Positions 45,101 through 56,250 of a stretch of DNA of 64,000 nucleotides are shown here, piece by piece. Source of the stretch: Tridacna crocea. Taxonomy: Eukaryota > Mollusca > Bivalvia > Cardiida > Cardiidae. Under the pieces are notes generated by a model. The model was not told the DNA's origin. It ran no database searches and saw nothing but the letters and a program-made list of their open reading frames with translations. Position numbers and translations under genes: made by a program. Numbering within the stretch: position 1 is the first letter of the stretch; every line of letters starts with the position of its first letter. The stretch lies in NCBI GenBank assembly GCA_943736015.1, contig OX031066.1:11412245-11476244 (forward strand). Reading direction: 5' to 3'.

Positions 45101-46622
45101 TTTTTAGCTCACCTTAGCACGAAGTGCTCATGGAGAGCTTTTTTGATCGCCCAATGTCCATTGTCCGTCGTGCGTCGTCCGTCGTCCACAATTTCTTAAA
45201 ACATCTTCTCCTCCTAAACCATTACGCCAATCTTGATGAAACTTGGCAGGGATGTTCCTTTGGTAAAGCTTTACCAAAGTTATTCAAGAGATTAAATTCC
45301 AGCCATAACTCTGGATGCCATGGCAACCAAAAGGAAAAAAACAGCAAAATCTTTGAAAATCTTCTTCTCTGAAACTAGAAGGCGCAGAGCTTTGATATTT
45401 GGTATGTAGCATTTCCTAGTAGACTGCTACCAAGATTTGAAACATAGCAACAAAGAAGGACAACTTTGAAAATCTTTTTTTCTGAAACTATCGGGTGCAG
45501 AGCCGTGATATTTGGTATGTAGCATCTGCAAGTAGACCTCTACGAGGATTGTACATATGATGCCCCTCTGGACAAAACTAGCCCCGCCCCGGGGGTCACA
45601 AGTTTGAAACATAGGAACAAAGAAGGAAAACTTTAAAAATCCTCTTCTCTGAAAATAGAAGGTGCAGAGCTTTGATTTTTGGTATGTATAATCTCCAAGT
45701 AGACTTCTACCAATATTGCTCATATGATTCCCCTGCGGTCAAAACTGGCCGCGCCCCGGGGGTCACAAGTTTGAAACACAGGAACAAAGAAGGAAAACTT
45801 TAAAATTCTTTTTCTCTAAAACTAGGTGATGCAGAGGTTTGATATTTGGTGTGTATCATTTCTTATTGGATCGCTACCAAGAATGTTCATATGATGCCCC
45901 TGGGGTCAAAACTGGCCCCGGTCCCGGGGGTCACAAGTTTGAAACATAGCAACAAAGAAGGAAAACTTTGAAAATCTTCTTCTCTGAAACTAGGGGGTGC
46001 AAAGCTTTGATACTCGGTATGCAGCATCTGCAAGTAGACCTCTACGAAGGTTGTACATATGATGCCCCTGGGGTCAAAACTGGCCCGGCCCCGTGGGTCA
46101 CAAGTTTGAAACAGCAACAAAGAAGGAAAACTTTTAAAGTCTTCTTCTCTAAACCTAGAAGGTGCAAAGCTTTGATATTTGGTATGTAGCATCTTTTAGT
46201 GGATCTCTACCAAGATTGTGCATATCATGCCCCTGAGGTCAAAACTGGCCCCGCCCCGGGGGTCACAAGTTTGAACATAGGAACAAAGAAGGAAGACTTT
46301 GAAAATCTTCTTCTCTGAAACAAGAGGGTGCAAAGCTTTGATATTTGGAATGCATCTTCTAGTGGACCTCTACCAAGATTGTTCATATGATGCCCCTGGG
46401 GTTAAAACTGGCCCGGTCCCGGGAGTCACAAGTTTGAAACATAGCAACAAAGAAGGAAAACCTTAAAATCTTCTCTAAAAGTTGAAGATACATTTTGCAC
46501 AGTTACCCTTTCAGAATTACATGTATTAGACCTTGAACTTTGATATTTGGTATTTATCTTCATTGTAGACCTTTACTGTTTAGTACTCAGGTGAGCGATA
46601 TAGGACCATCATGGTCCTCTTG
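45101..46622 (+). repeat. Hairpin-ended element with ~168-bp tandem core, copy B
   Basis: Starts with the hairpin terminus 'tagcacgaagtgctcatgg' (45113), passes through 'cgtcgtccgtcgtcc', and repeats about seven units of 165-170 bp containing 'gaaacataggaacaaagaag', 'gcagagctttgatattt', 'gatgcccctggggtcaaaac' and 'ggccccgccccgggggtcac'. It ends with 'caggtgagcgatataggacc' and 'atcatggtcctcttg', the inverse of the copy A start. Its frames of 60-100 codons are in-phase translations of the repeat and are not genes. A small extra fragment ('ccgggccggggccagttttg') recurs at 46690-46720. Confidence 0.85.
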
Positions 46623-46839
46623 TTTCTCCGATTTTCATCCCTCTATTTCTTTCTCTTATGTTCAGTTACCCCTTTTTGTTCCCATTTGACCCCCGGGCCG
46701 GGGCCAGTTTTGACCCCAGGGGCATGTTATATATGTTTTGCTTCTTGCCATAGAAAGATTATTTTCATTGTAGAGGACGGACCGATTCTAAGTTGGTAGA
46801 ACTTGTGGTCCAACCCCATTTCATAAATTGAATAAAATA

Positions 46840-47010
46840 TGTCTAAACTAACAGAGAAAATGCTGGTAACCACCATTTTCCCCTCTTTCCACAGTGTTTA
46901 CTACTCTATCAAAAACAGAAATAATCATTTGAGCTACATTTATTTTGTCGGCTACAAAACCCTTGAAAATGGTCGAGTAGGATATTTTACCGTCGGTAAA
47001 GCCATAAGAT
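46840..47010 (+). mobile_element. TTAA MITE, right half only
   Basis: Begins inside the palindrome ('agagaaaatgctggtaacca') and continues through 'tttattttgtcggctacaaa' to 'taccgtcggtaaagcc'. The left half is missing. It lies immediately left of a complete copy. Confidence 0.7.
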
Positions 47011-47041
47011 GCGAAATGCTCTTCTGGAAAATGCAACTTTT

Positions 47042-47270
47042 TTAACTCTTTACCAAACAATCCCTGGTTTTCACGACCTGGAGATAGAAGTCTATTGAAA
47101 ACATTGTGGGAAAAGGAGAAAATGCTGGTAACCAGCATTTTCTCCTTTTCCCACAAGATTTTCTACACTTTCACAGACCATTTCAATCATTTCAGCCATA
47201 TCTAAAATGTCGTCTGCAAATGCTTTCAATTTGGACCAGTCTAAAATGTTGTCGTTTGGTAAAGAGTTAA
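47042..47270 (+). mobile_element. TTAA palindromic MITE, subfamily 1 (best preserved)
   Basis: 229 bp from TTAACTCTTTACCAAACAAT to GTCGTTTGGTAAAGAGTTAA. The outer 13 bases are perfect inverted repeats with TTAA on both sides. The palindrome (47095-47163) is built of GAAAACATTGTGGGAAAAGG, AGAAAATGCTGG and their inverses with one mismatch. Other copies are best aligned to this one. Confidence 0.95.
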
Positions 47271-47694
47271 GTTGTGGAGTAGTATACCCTTGACATCTAT
47301 CTATAGATATGAACAGGTGGATCTGAATTTTAACTGTATTACCTTATTGATAATAGTGCCATTAACACATGCATTGAACCAAAATATAGCATATACAATA
47401 AAAACTACAATGATGTGTTTTACGTGATCATATTCCATTATTCAACTACCTGTCCGACGTCAAAAATTACAGTATGGTTTCCAGGTGAAGTCGATTTCTT
47501 AAGATTGTCATGTGTAAGCGTTCTGAAGTGTCTGATTACAGATTCACAAGTGTGTCCTTCAATTCATCTTGTTTTCTTTTATGAACTGCACTTTTTAGCC
47601 CTTCAGTATTTGTTGATTACGCATTGCGAACTGGATGAACGAAACTTAACAAATCGCAGATGTGCTTTGGTTAAAAGATAAAGCATTATTGGTT

Positions 47695-48150
47695 TGAATG
47701 CAGATGTTAACAAAAGAAACAACCGATATTTGGAGACAGGTACCTCCTTTTGAAGATGTTCCAGAAAAGTCTATACCAGCACTAAGGAGAAAGTGTAATA
47801 ATTAGTAACGTAGACAGTGTATGGTTTCAACAAGAAAGAACCGGACAAAAACGCTCTATCATTGTTTGAAAAGGCCATAGGAGACAGATTCGTCTACTTT
47901 AGAACTGTGGAAGAATGATCACCACATTTACCAGGTTTCAATCCCATTGATTTTTTTCTTTAGGGTGATCTGAAAGACAGGGTATATTCAACACTTACTG
48001 CAATAACCAAAGCACTGAAAAGTGCCTTCCAATCAGAAATAAGATAAAATAGAGCATAGATATGTGAATCTGCGATCAGAAATTTTAAAGAGAGCTTTGA
48101 GATGTAAATATCAAAGGATGGACTTCATCTGGGAAATATACTATAACTTT
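47695..48150 (+). pseudogene. Dead mariner/Tc1-type transposase (3' part)
   Basis: Conceptual translation in shifting frames gives RYLE, IPALRRKC, VWFQQ, GDRF, SPHLPGFNPIDFF, GDLKDRVYST and a C-terminal GLHLG in the order of the catalytic core and C terminus of mariner/Tc1-like transposases (WFQQDGA ... SPDLNPLDFFLWG in active ones). The catalytic Asp after WFQQ is Glu here, the later Asp is lost, the Trp of FLWG is a stop codon (near 47964), and there are at least two frameshifts. Known role of the family: DDE transposase at TA targets. This copy is clearly non-functional and sits in the first large intron of the Dpr-like gene. Confidence 0.85.
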
Positions 48151-48330
48151 CTGAGGTTACACAGATGTATGAATACTCGATTCAGTAAAGTCATATACAT
48201 CATTAAAAGTTTTACTGTATATACTTTTTTGATATATTGCATTTGCAAATGGTATTCTTTGCCAGTAAGTTAGTTACTATTTTTAAACGTAGGATCAGAC
48301 AATATGGTACAATATTGAAGAATAGTGTGG

Positions 48331-48470
48331 TATCCGTGATTGTGAGGTAGAGCGTGTGCCTCGTAGCCATAAAGTCCTGGGTTAGATACCTGGGTGTGGG
48401 TGTCATCTTTGGGATCTTTCATCGGCCAACAAAATCGGCGCGAGTACTGATGTAGTTCATAAGAAGAAGA
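48331..48470 (+). mobile_element. tRNA-like SINE head fragment
   Basis: 'gattgtgaggtagagcg' resembles a box A, and 'gggttagatacc' at 48379-48390 fits box B (GGTTCGANNCC) with two changes. The spacing is that of a tRNA. Downstream 'gtgtcatctttgggatcttt' leads into the GA microsatellite. It differs from the SINEs at 8285 and 12600. Confidence 0.5.
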
Positions 48471-48473
<3 letters not shown>

Positions 48474-48519
<46 letters not shown>

Positions 48520-48526
48520 AACAGAC

Positions 48527-48567
<41 letters not shown>
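48474..48567. repeat. (GA)n microsatellite interrupted by (GACA)n
   Basis: About 94 bp: GA repeats, a GACA/AACA block near 48509-48530, then GA repeats again. It lies about 105 bp 3' of the Ig1 exon donor on the minus strand, where it reads as a TC-rich tract. Confidence 0.95.
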
Positions 48568-48570
<3 letters not shown>

Positions 48571-48673
48571 GTATAAGTTGTAAGAACTTGTTTCTCAATC
48601 CATATAAACTAAATATGTTTAAACTAATATTGGAGAACAGAATCATGAAATGAAAAGTATAAAAACCACTTAC

Positions 48674-48887
48674 CAATGACATTTAAAGTAATATCCCGCC
48701 TGAGCACTTTGGTTTTTGAGCTGATCTGACATTCATACGTCCCAGAATCGTGTATCTGGACGTTTTTGATGAGCAAGTTCCATTGATCACTATGAGGGAT
48801 GTGATTTAAATAAAACCTATTTAGTTCTATAAACTGTTCTGTTCCCACTGTTATAGGTACATTGTACGGTTGTTTCCGCCATATCAC
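48674..48887 (-). CDS. Dpr/zig-8-like IgSF gene, exon: second half of Ig domain 1
   Basis: A 214-nt exon with acceptor 'tttttccaacacag' and donor ATTG|GTAAGT, entering in phase 0 and leaving in phase 1. The 71 residues begin VIWRKQ (core Trp of the Ig fold), continue VGTEQFIELNRFYLNH, then WNLLIKNVQIHDSGTYECQI with the second Ig cysteine, and end DITLNVI. The W-x-R-K start, an 'RF' strand and 'W-x-L-x-I-x-x-V-Q' before DSGTYECQ are typical of the first, V-type Ig domain of Dpr / zig-8 proteins. The first cysteine must lie in an upstream exon beyond 48.9 kb that I could not locate. The intron to the next exon is about 5.6 kb. Confidence 0.85.
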
Positions 48888-48964
48888 CTGTGTTGGAAAA
48901 AAATAATGTTTGGATTAACTGTGTCGGTGCCTAATAGGAGCTATGCACTATGAAAAGTGGGTCT

Positions 48965-49035
48965 GAATGCATCTGCAAAAAGTATCGACTCAGTCCGCGC
49001 AGGCTGACCGGAGTCGAAACTTTTTGCTATTGGTT
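48965..49035. repeat. Palindromic element, family C
   Basis: 'gcaaaaagtatcgactcag' and the inverse 'ctgaccggagtcgaaacttt' around 'tccgcgcagg'. Closely like 24178-24255. Confidence 0.75.
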
Positions 49036-51100
49036 AAATTTCTCATAATTCAGTCGGTTTTTAAAACAAAATGGATATTATGGTTCCAGGATTATGTGCT
49101 GACTTGCATCACGGAGGTACAATATTTTAGCCTCTCTTGGCCAAAGCGTGGCTCATACAAACCCGATCTCTGAACATACACTCGCATGAAGCTTAGATTT
49201 TTCTGTTTTGCCTAGGCTGAACAAGCCGACGATATATATACGTTCTGTGCAGTCTGATCTTGATCTATGCTGTCTGCAAAAGCACCTGTTTTTTTTTTTC
49301 CATGGAGCTGAGAGAGTTAATAAACCTCGCTGGAAAAAAGCACAACGGTTTCTGAACTCTCTTTGAGAATTTTAGTTCTCATATTTTTGGGTGTAGCTGA
49401 CTGTTCTGTCTTTTGATCTACTTTTTGGATGTTAATAACATGTGAGATATGAGTTAATAGAAATTTGTGATAGGTAAAAAATGTAGACTTGTTTATTGTA
49501 AGTGCCTCTGCCTATTTACAGACAAATTTACGTCATCTATCTTTTTTTTAACTATTTCTTGTTACATTTGTAGGGGACTCGCTACTTCATGAAATAAATT
49601 TGTAGCAGATGAATTCGAAAACACGCTTCTGAAATAGAGACACTCAACACGAATTTAAAAGTATAATAAATTATGAAAACGTGTAAAAATACTTTTGAGA
49701 AAAAAGGAGATGCTCTTTCCGATTTCCCGATTAATGTCCCCGTTTAGCATAATTTTTTCACATGTGATCGAGACGAACTAGACTGTCTATATAAAGCTAA
49801 GCAAGAACATGTACTTCTATATCATGCCAGCATCACGCTGGGTAGCATAGCTCTCCGCAATCCAATCTGTTGGTCTCTATTTTCGATTCAATAAATTGTC
49901 ATTAAAGTTTGCTTCCAACAGACGACCTATGTATTGACCATATTCCGTCTATAAAACTTTCATAGCCTTTCAAATTAGAGTGAAGAATGAATTTCAAACA
50001 AACAAATATACTAATATGTGTCCAGTACATGGATGCACTGTACCACACCGCCATTTCATTGATTTGCGGGGAAAATTTTGCCAGTATAAAAAGCTTGTAC
50101 ATCTATGTACACCAGGCACCATCTCATCACATTACCAAACCGTATCAAATAGAAAATATACCACATACATACGATCCTTGATCTGTAAACGGGATGCATT
50201 CAACCACATTTTGTCAAAATATGTTTGTTATATATCTCACCAAAAACCTTTGTATACAATACTGTGGGATATACTTGGTGCGTAACAAACATTGAGTACT
50301 ATATGTCTTCGTGCTATTCCAGTCGGTAGTTTGGAAATTATATTTGGATAATACAACTAAACAAATTGCACTAGATATGTCGATATTTTGTATCGAAAAC
50401 TTCACGTTCAGTTGACATATCTCATAAATCTTAATTAGAACAGTTTCCCGTTTATTTTACGGTTAGTTTTTTTCTCAGACATATTTTTGATGGTGATCTA
50501 TGGAAAATGAAAGATATGTGATCTATACCGTTCTCTGTTATATTGTACTTTGATATCGTTCCCCCTTCTACCACAAATGGGTTTAAATATTGCTCTCAAC
50601 GAACGTAATAAACCAGGACTGCTTGATATCTCCTTTATTCTTTGCATTATGTGTTGATCCCTGGAAGACCATGACATGATAGATCAAGATCAGACATCAC
50701 AGAGCATGCCTTCTGATCTTACAGATCTACATGTATATTGTCTGCCCTTGCGGTCAAGCCTTTAAGAAAAAAATTCCTATTCAGTATCAGTGCAGTAAAA
50801 TTTCTTAGTCGTCGACAGACTTTAACTATTTCACTCGGCGCTGTGGCAGTAAGAGTTACAAATATACACGGTGTTACTTGAAAACTGATACAAAACCGCA
50901 CTAGTGGTAAATTTATATCCAAATAATTTAGCTGTGATTATAACTTTTTTGCCGTTAAATTATATGGTTATTATTTAGTGAGATTTTTTTTTTTATAATG
51001 TTTCATCGAAAAAAAAAACCAACGAAGAAAGCAATTTCCTTGCAATAATGATGCACAGAGAGGGCTGCATTAATCGTTTATAGTATAGCAAATGGTATAA
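49036..51100. other. Non-coding stretch, two family B remnants
   Basis: Holds the right half of a family B palindrome (49240-49285, 'gcagtctgatcttgatctat') and a decayed whole one (50665-50745). Frames of 60-100 codons around 49980-50285 overlap on both strands and in two frames and lack exon signals. If the Dpr-like gene continues upstream, this is intron. Confidence 0.45.
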
Positions 51101-51530
51101 TTAATCCTATTTCACATAATCCCGATTTTGAACACCTTAAGTAGAAGCCTAAGCCCTTAACTCTGTACCAAATTTAAGGCACTTGCAGACGACAAAATAA
51201 ACGAAACTCAAAAGCTGAAATTCGTTTCCAACAGGGAAGAAAACATTGTGGGAAAAGGAGAAAATGCTGGTTACCAGCATTTTCTCCTTTTCCCACAATG
51301 TTTTCAAAAGTATTCTATCTCAGGTTTGCAAAAACCAGGGATTGTTTGGTAAAGGGTTAAAACATTGTCGGATAGAAAGAAAATTATGTAACCATTATAT
51401 CTTACTTTTTCCCACAATGTTTCAATTCTATCATACAACCCAAACTCTTTTGTATCAATTTTGAATAAGTCGTCTCCAGTAGTTTCGAATTTAGAAGAGT
51501 CTAAAAGTTGTCTTTTTGGGAAAGTGTTAA
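51101..51530. mobile_element. TTAA MITE nested inside another TTAA MITE
   Basis: The outer copy starts TTAATCCTATTTC (51101), is broken after 'gtagaagcctaagccc', and resumes at 'ttaaaacattgtcgg' (51357) to end GGGAAAGTGTTAA at 51530. The inner copy, 51157-51360, is complete from TTAACTCTGTACC to GGTAAAGGGTTAA with a perfect-looking palindrome (51240-51304) and lies in the opposite orientation. The outer sequence continues across the insertion at a TTAA, so the insertion order and target choice can be read directly. Confidence 0.9.
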
Positions 51531-51674
51531 CCATCTTGAGGATCACACTTTTCCAAAAGTGAGGTTGACTATTCACATCTTGAGCTTAAGAGTCCCGTGT
51601 GAGATTTTGAAAAAAAAAAGGTTTCGAGTGAGAGAAAATGCTCTCAACCAGCTTTTTCTCCCTTTCCCCCTATG
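51531..51674. mobile_element. MITE core remnant at the satellite edge
   Basis: 'gagagaaaatgctctcaacc' and 'agctttttctccctttcccc' are decayed palindrome arms of the TTAA family, directly abutting the first satellite monomer. Confidence 0.55.
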
Positions 51675-53427
51675 TTCCTGGGTTTTCTACACTCGACGTA
51701 TTGATAGCCAATACAAAGAATTGAACATTTTTGTTCCTTGATTTTCTACACTCTTCTTTAAGATAGCCAGTACAAAGTATTGAGCATTTTAGTTCCTAGA
51801 TTTTCCACGCTTCACTGCTAGATAGCCAGGGCAAAGAACTTGCAATTTTAGTTCCTAGATTGTTTACACCCCACTTTAAGATAGCCAGTACTAAGATTTG
51901 AGCATTTATGCTCCTTGATTTTCTACAAACCACGTTAAAATGGCCACTTTAAGATAGCCAGTACAAAGAACTGACCATTTTATTTTCTAAATTTTCTACA
52001 CCCTACTTTAAGATAGTAAACTTGTATAAAGGATTGAGTGTTTTAGTTCCTAGAATTTCTACATTCCACTATAAGATAGCCAGTACAAAGAACTTACAAT
52101 TTTAGTTCCTAGAATTTCTACACTCAACTTTAAGATAGCCAGTACAAAGAACTTACAATTTTAGTTTCTAAAATTTCTACACCCCACTTATATATAGCCA
52201 GTACAAAGAACTTATCATTTTAGTTCCTATATTTTATACACTCCACTTTAAGATAACCAGAACAAAGAACTTAACATTTTAGATCCTAGATTTTGTACAC
52301 TCAACTTTTAAGATAGCCAGTACAAAGAACTTACTATTTTGGTACCTATATGTTCTACGCTCTTCTTTAAGATATTCAGTACAAAGAATTGAGCATTTTA
52401 GTTCCTAGATTTTACACACTCCACTTTAAGATAGCCCGTACAAAAACCTTGCCACTTTAGTTCCTAGATTTTCTACGTTCCTCTTAAAAATAATCTGTAC
52501 AAAACATTTAGCATTTTAGTTCCTAGATTTTCTACACTCAATCTACAGATAGCCAGTATAAAGAACTTACAATTTTAATTCTTAGATTTTCTACACTCCT
52601 CCTTAAGATAATCAGGGCAAAGAACTTTCCAATTTAGTTCCTACATTTTCTACACTCTACTTCAAAATAGTCAGTACAAAAAAATGAGTATTTTAGTTCC
52701 CAGCTTTTTACACTCTACTTAAAGAAAGTCAGTACAGAGAACTTACCATTTTAGTTCCTATGTTTTCTGCACTCCATTGTAAGACAGTACAAAGAACATA
52801 CTGCTTTAGTTCATAGAATTTCTACACTCCACCTGTAGATAGCCAGTACAAAGAACTTACATTATTAGTTCTAGAATTTCTACAGTCCACTAGTAGATAG
52901 CCAAAGAACTTACTATTTTATTTCCTATATTTCCTACACACTTCTTTAAGATAGATGTTACAAAGAATTGAGCATTTTAGTTCCTAGATCTCCAAGATTT
53001 AAGATAACAGTACAAAGGAATTTCCATTTTGATACCTAAAATTTCTACACTCCACCTATCGACCGCCAGTACAAAGAACGTACTATTTAATTTCCTAGAT
53101 TTTCTACACTCTTCTTTAAGATAGTCAATACAAAGAATTGAATATTTTAGTTCCTAGATTTTCTACACTGCACTTTAAGATAGCCAGTACAAAGACCAGA
53201 TCCTAGATTTCTAACGAATTTACAATTTCATTTCCTATATTTTCTACACTCTACTTTAAGATTGTCAGTACAAAGAACATACCCCTTTAGTTAACAGATT
53301 TTCTACACTATACTTTAAGATAACCAGTAGAATACCATCTTTAGTTCCCAGATTTCCTACACTCTACTTTCAGATAGCCAGTACAAAGAACTTGCCAATT
53401 TAGTTCCGAGATTTTCTGCACTGTACT

Positions 53428-53656
53428 TTAACCGTTTACCTCATAAGCCATTTCTATGGCATCTCTAATTGACCCTAAATGACAGCAAGGATGAAGCCAT
53501 TTCCTACGTGTAAATGACACCTTTTGATAGCATAGAAAACATTGTGGCAAAAGGTGAAATTGGTCGTCACGAGCAATTTCACCTTTTGCCACAATGTTTT
53601 CCAAAGGCTCCTACAAGCAATGTGTAGAAATGAGTGTCTGTGGAGTAAAGGGTTAA
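53428..53656 (+). mobile_element. TTAA MITE, subfamily 2, inside the satellite
   Basis: The satellite reads '...gtacTTTAA', then the element CCGTTTACC...GAGTAAAGGG, then 'TTAAGATAGTCGGTAC...'. Removing the element and one TTAA restores the monomer string CTTTAAGATAG. The palindrome at 53534-53603 is near perfect. This shows a TTAA target duplication directly. Confidence 0.95.
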
Positions 53657-55429
53657 GATAGTCGGTACAAAGAATGGAGCATTTCGGTTCCTAGATTTTC
53701 TACAATACACTTCCAGATAGCCAGTTCAATTACAGTTCCTAGATTTGTTTCACTCTACTCATAGATAGCCAGTACAAAGAACTTATCATTTTAGTTCCTT
53801 GATTTTCCAAAACCCACTTTAAGATAGTCAGTACAAAGAATTAAGCATTTTAGTTCCTAGATTTTCTGCTCTACACTTTAAGATAGTCAGTTCAAAGAAT
53901 TGAGCATTATAGTTCTAAGATTTTCTACGCTACTCTTCTAGACAACCAGTACAAAGAGATTACCATTTTACTTCCTAGATTTTCTACATTCTACTATAAG
54001 ATAATACGTTCAAATGATTGAGCTTTTAGTTCCTTAAATTCCTACTTTCCACTTTATGATAGCATTCTAGTTCCTAGATTTGCAACACTCTACTTTAAGA
54101 TAGCCAGTGCAAAGACTTATCGCTTTAGTTTTCAGAATTTCTACAATTCACTTTTAGATAGCCAGTACAAAGAACTTGCAATTTTTGTTCCTAGATATTC
54201 TGCACTCTTCGTTAATAAGACAGTCAGTGCAAAGAATTCAGCACGTTCCTAAATTTTCTACACTCCACTTTAAGGTAGCCAGTACAATGAACTAACCATT
54301 TTAGTTCCTAGATTTTCTATACTCTACTTTAAGATAGTCAGCACAAAATATTTAGCATTTTAGTTCATACATTTTCTACACTTCATTGAAAGATAGTCTT
54401 TACAAAGAAATTACCATTTTAGTTCTAGATTTTCTAAACCCCGGTTTAATATAGCCAATACAAAGAACTTACCTTTTAAGTTACTACAACTTCTTCACTC
54501 CACTTTTAGATAGCAGTACAAAGAACTTACCATTTTAGTTCCTAGATTTCTACACGCTTTTTAAAGAAAGTCGACAAAAAGAATTGAAAACTTTAGTTCC
54601 CAGATTTTCTTCACTCCAGTATAAGATAGCCAGTACAAAGAACTTAAATTATCAGTTCCTAGATCCTACACTCCGCTTTTAGATAACCAGTGCAAAGAAC
54701 TTACCATTTTAGTTCCTAAATTTTCTACACTCCACTATAAGATAGCCAGTACAAAGAACTTACATTATTAGTTCCTAAATCCTACACTCCACTATCAGAT
54801 AGCCAGTACAAAGAACTTACCATTTTAGTTCCTAAATTTTCTACACTCCAGTATAAAATAGTTAGTACAAAGAACTTAAATTATCAGTTCCTAGATCCTA
54901 CACTCCACTTTTAGATAGCCAGTACAAAGATCTTACCATTTTAGTTCCTAAATTTTCTACACTCCACTATAAGATAGCCAGTACAAAGAACTTACATTAT
55001 TAGTTCCTAAATTTTCTACAGTCTACTTTAAGATAGTAAGTATAAAGGATTGGGCATTTTAGTTCCTAGATTTTCTACACTCTACTTTAAGATAGGCAGT
55101 ACAAAGGATTGAGCATTATAGTTCTAAGAGTTTCTACGCTACCCTTCTAGACAACCAATACAAAAAAATTACCATTCTAGTTCCAAAATTTTCTACACTC
55201 TACTTTCAGAAAGTACGTTCAAATGATTGAGCGTTTAGTTCCTTAAATTCCTACTTTCCACTTTAAGATAGCCGGTAAAATTGAGCATTTTAGTTCCTAG
55301 ATTTGCTACACTCTACCTAAAGATAGCCAGTGCAAAGAATTTACCGCTTTAGTTTTCAGAATTTCTACAGTTAACTTATAGATAGCCATTACAAAGAACT
55401 TCTTTATTTTTGTTCCTAGATATTCTACA

Positions 55430-56250
55430 GGAATGATTAAAAATTATGACATTTCATTCTGTGGTTTTGAGTTTCTAAGCAAATAAATATTGTAGTTACA
55501 TTTCGATAAAACGCATACAGCTACGTCAAAGCATTTGTAAATGCATAAATGCATCCATGTATAGATAGTCATGCAATGTAGGTGTACCTATACGTGGAGG
55601 TATTAATGTATAATTGAGATTTTTAGACTACTATATACTCGTTTGCTAAACGATATTTCCATCTTTAATGTATTGTAATCAATAAATTGTTACTCCAAAC
55701 TGAGCAATGCGCATTTATTATATGCATTTTAAAAGCGAAAAGGTTTTATAGAGGAACAAGAGCGATAAATCAATATCACATTTTATTCTGTAACTTTGAT
55801 TTTCTGAGCAATAATTCTTTGGTACTAATTTTAACTAAAGATCTTTTAAACGCATACGGCTACGAAAAGTGCTTGAATACATATGTACAACAAGGTATAG
55901 GTATATATACAGATGTTGGTGTACCTATACGTGTATGTACAGGTATGTATAATTAAGATTCTAGTCCGTGATATCGGTTTTCCTTCTATAACATAATGCC
56001 TTTGAATCAGAAATAAGTTATTCGAAATTTGGCAATTTGGCAATGTTCATATATTGTGTATTTTGATATGAAAAAAGTTATGAGTTGACAGTTTAGTAAT
56101 AACGTTACTATGATATCTTATGCCATTATAATTATACTATCCCTACGCATTAACAAATGTGATTTGATTTTGTACTATGTACTTGTATAAGGGCCGGTGG
56201 CCTATGAATACAATAAATATTACTATCATCATTATTATTATTATTATTAT
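55430..56250 (+). mobile_element. 0.8-kb insert with (ATT)n tail in the satellite
   Basis: The monomer 'gatattctaca' is cut at 55429 and resumes 'cactcttctttaataagaca' at 56252, exactly as the uninterrupted relative near 54200 reads. TACA flanks both sides. Inside, two diverged halves of about 260-340 bp repeat ('tttcattctgtggttttgag'/'ttttattctgtaactttgat', 'cgcatac[ag]gctacg', 'ggtgtacctatacgtg'). The 3' part 'gtataagggccggtggccta', 'caataaatattactatcatc' and (ATT)n resembles the 3' end of a non-LTR retrotransposon. A 5'-truncated LINE or LINE-mobilised repeat is the likely origin. Confidence 0.7.

Noticed and set aside
45887..46192. 101-codon minus-strand frame with internally repeated peptide
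   Set aside because: The unit length of the tandem core (about 168 bp, a multiple of three) keeps a frame open by chance. It has no start context and no domain.
48419..48682. Frame with a long Leu-Ser run
   Set aside because: The Leu-Ser run is the (GA)n microsatellite read on the minus strand, continuing into the 3' side of the Ig1 exon.
50480..50590. Minus-strand stretch reading VVEGGTIS...NITENG, vaguely like the first half of an Ig domain, upstream of the Ig1 exon
   Set aside because: The expected cysteine is missing, the possible donor (AACG|GTATAG) is phase 1 while the Ig1 exon enters in phase 0, and the acceptor is poor.
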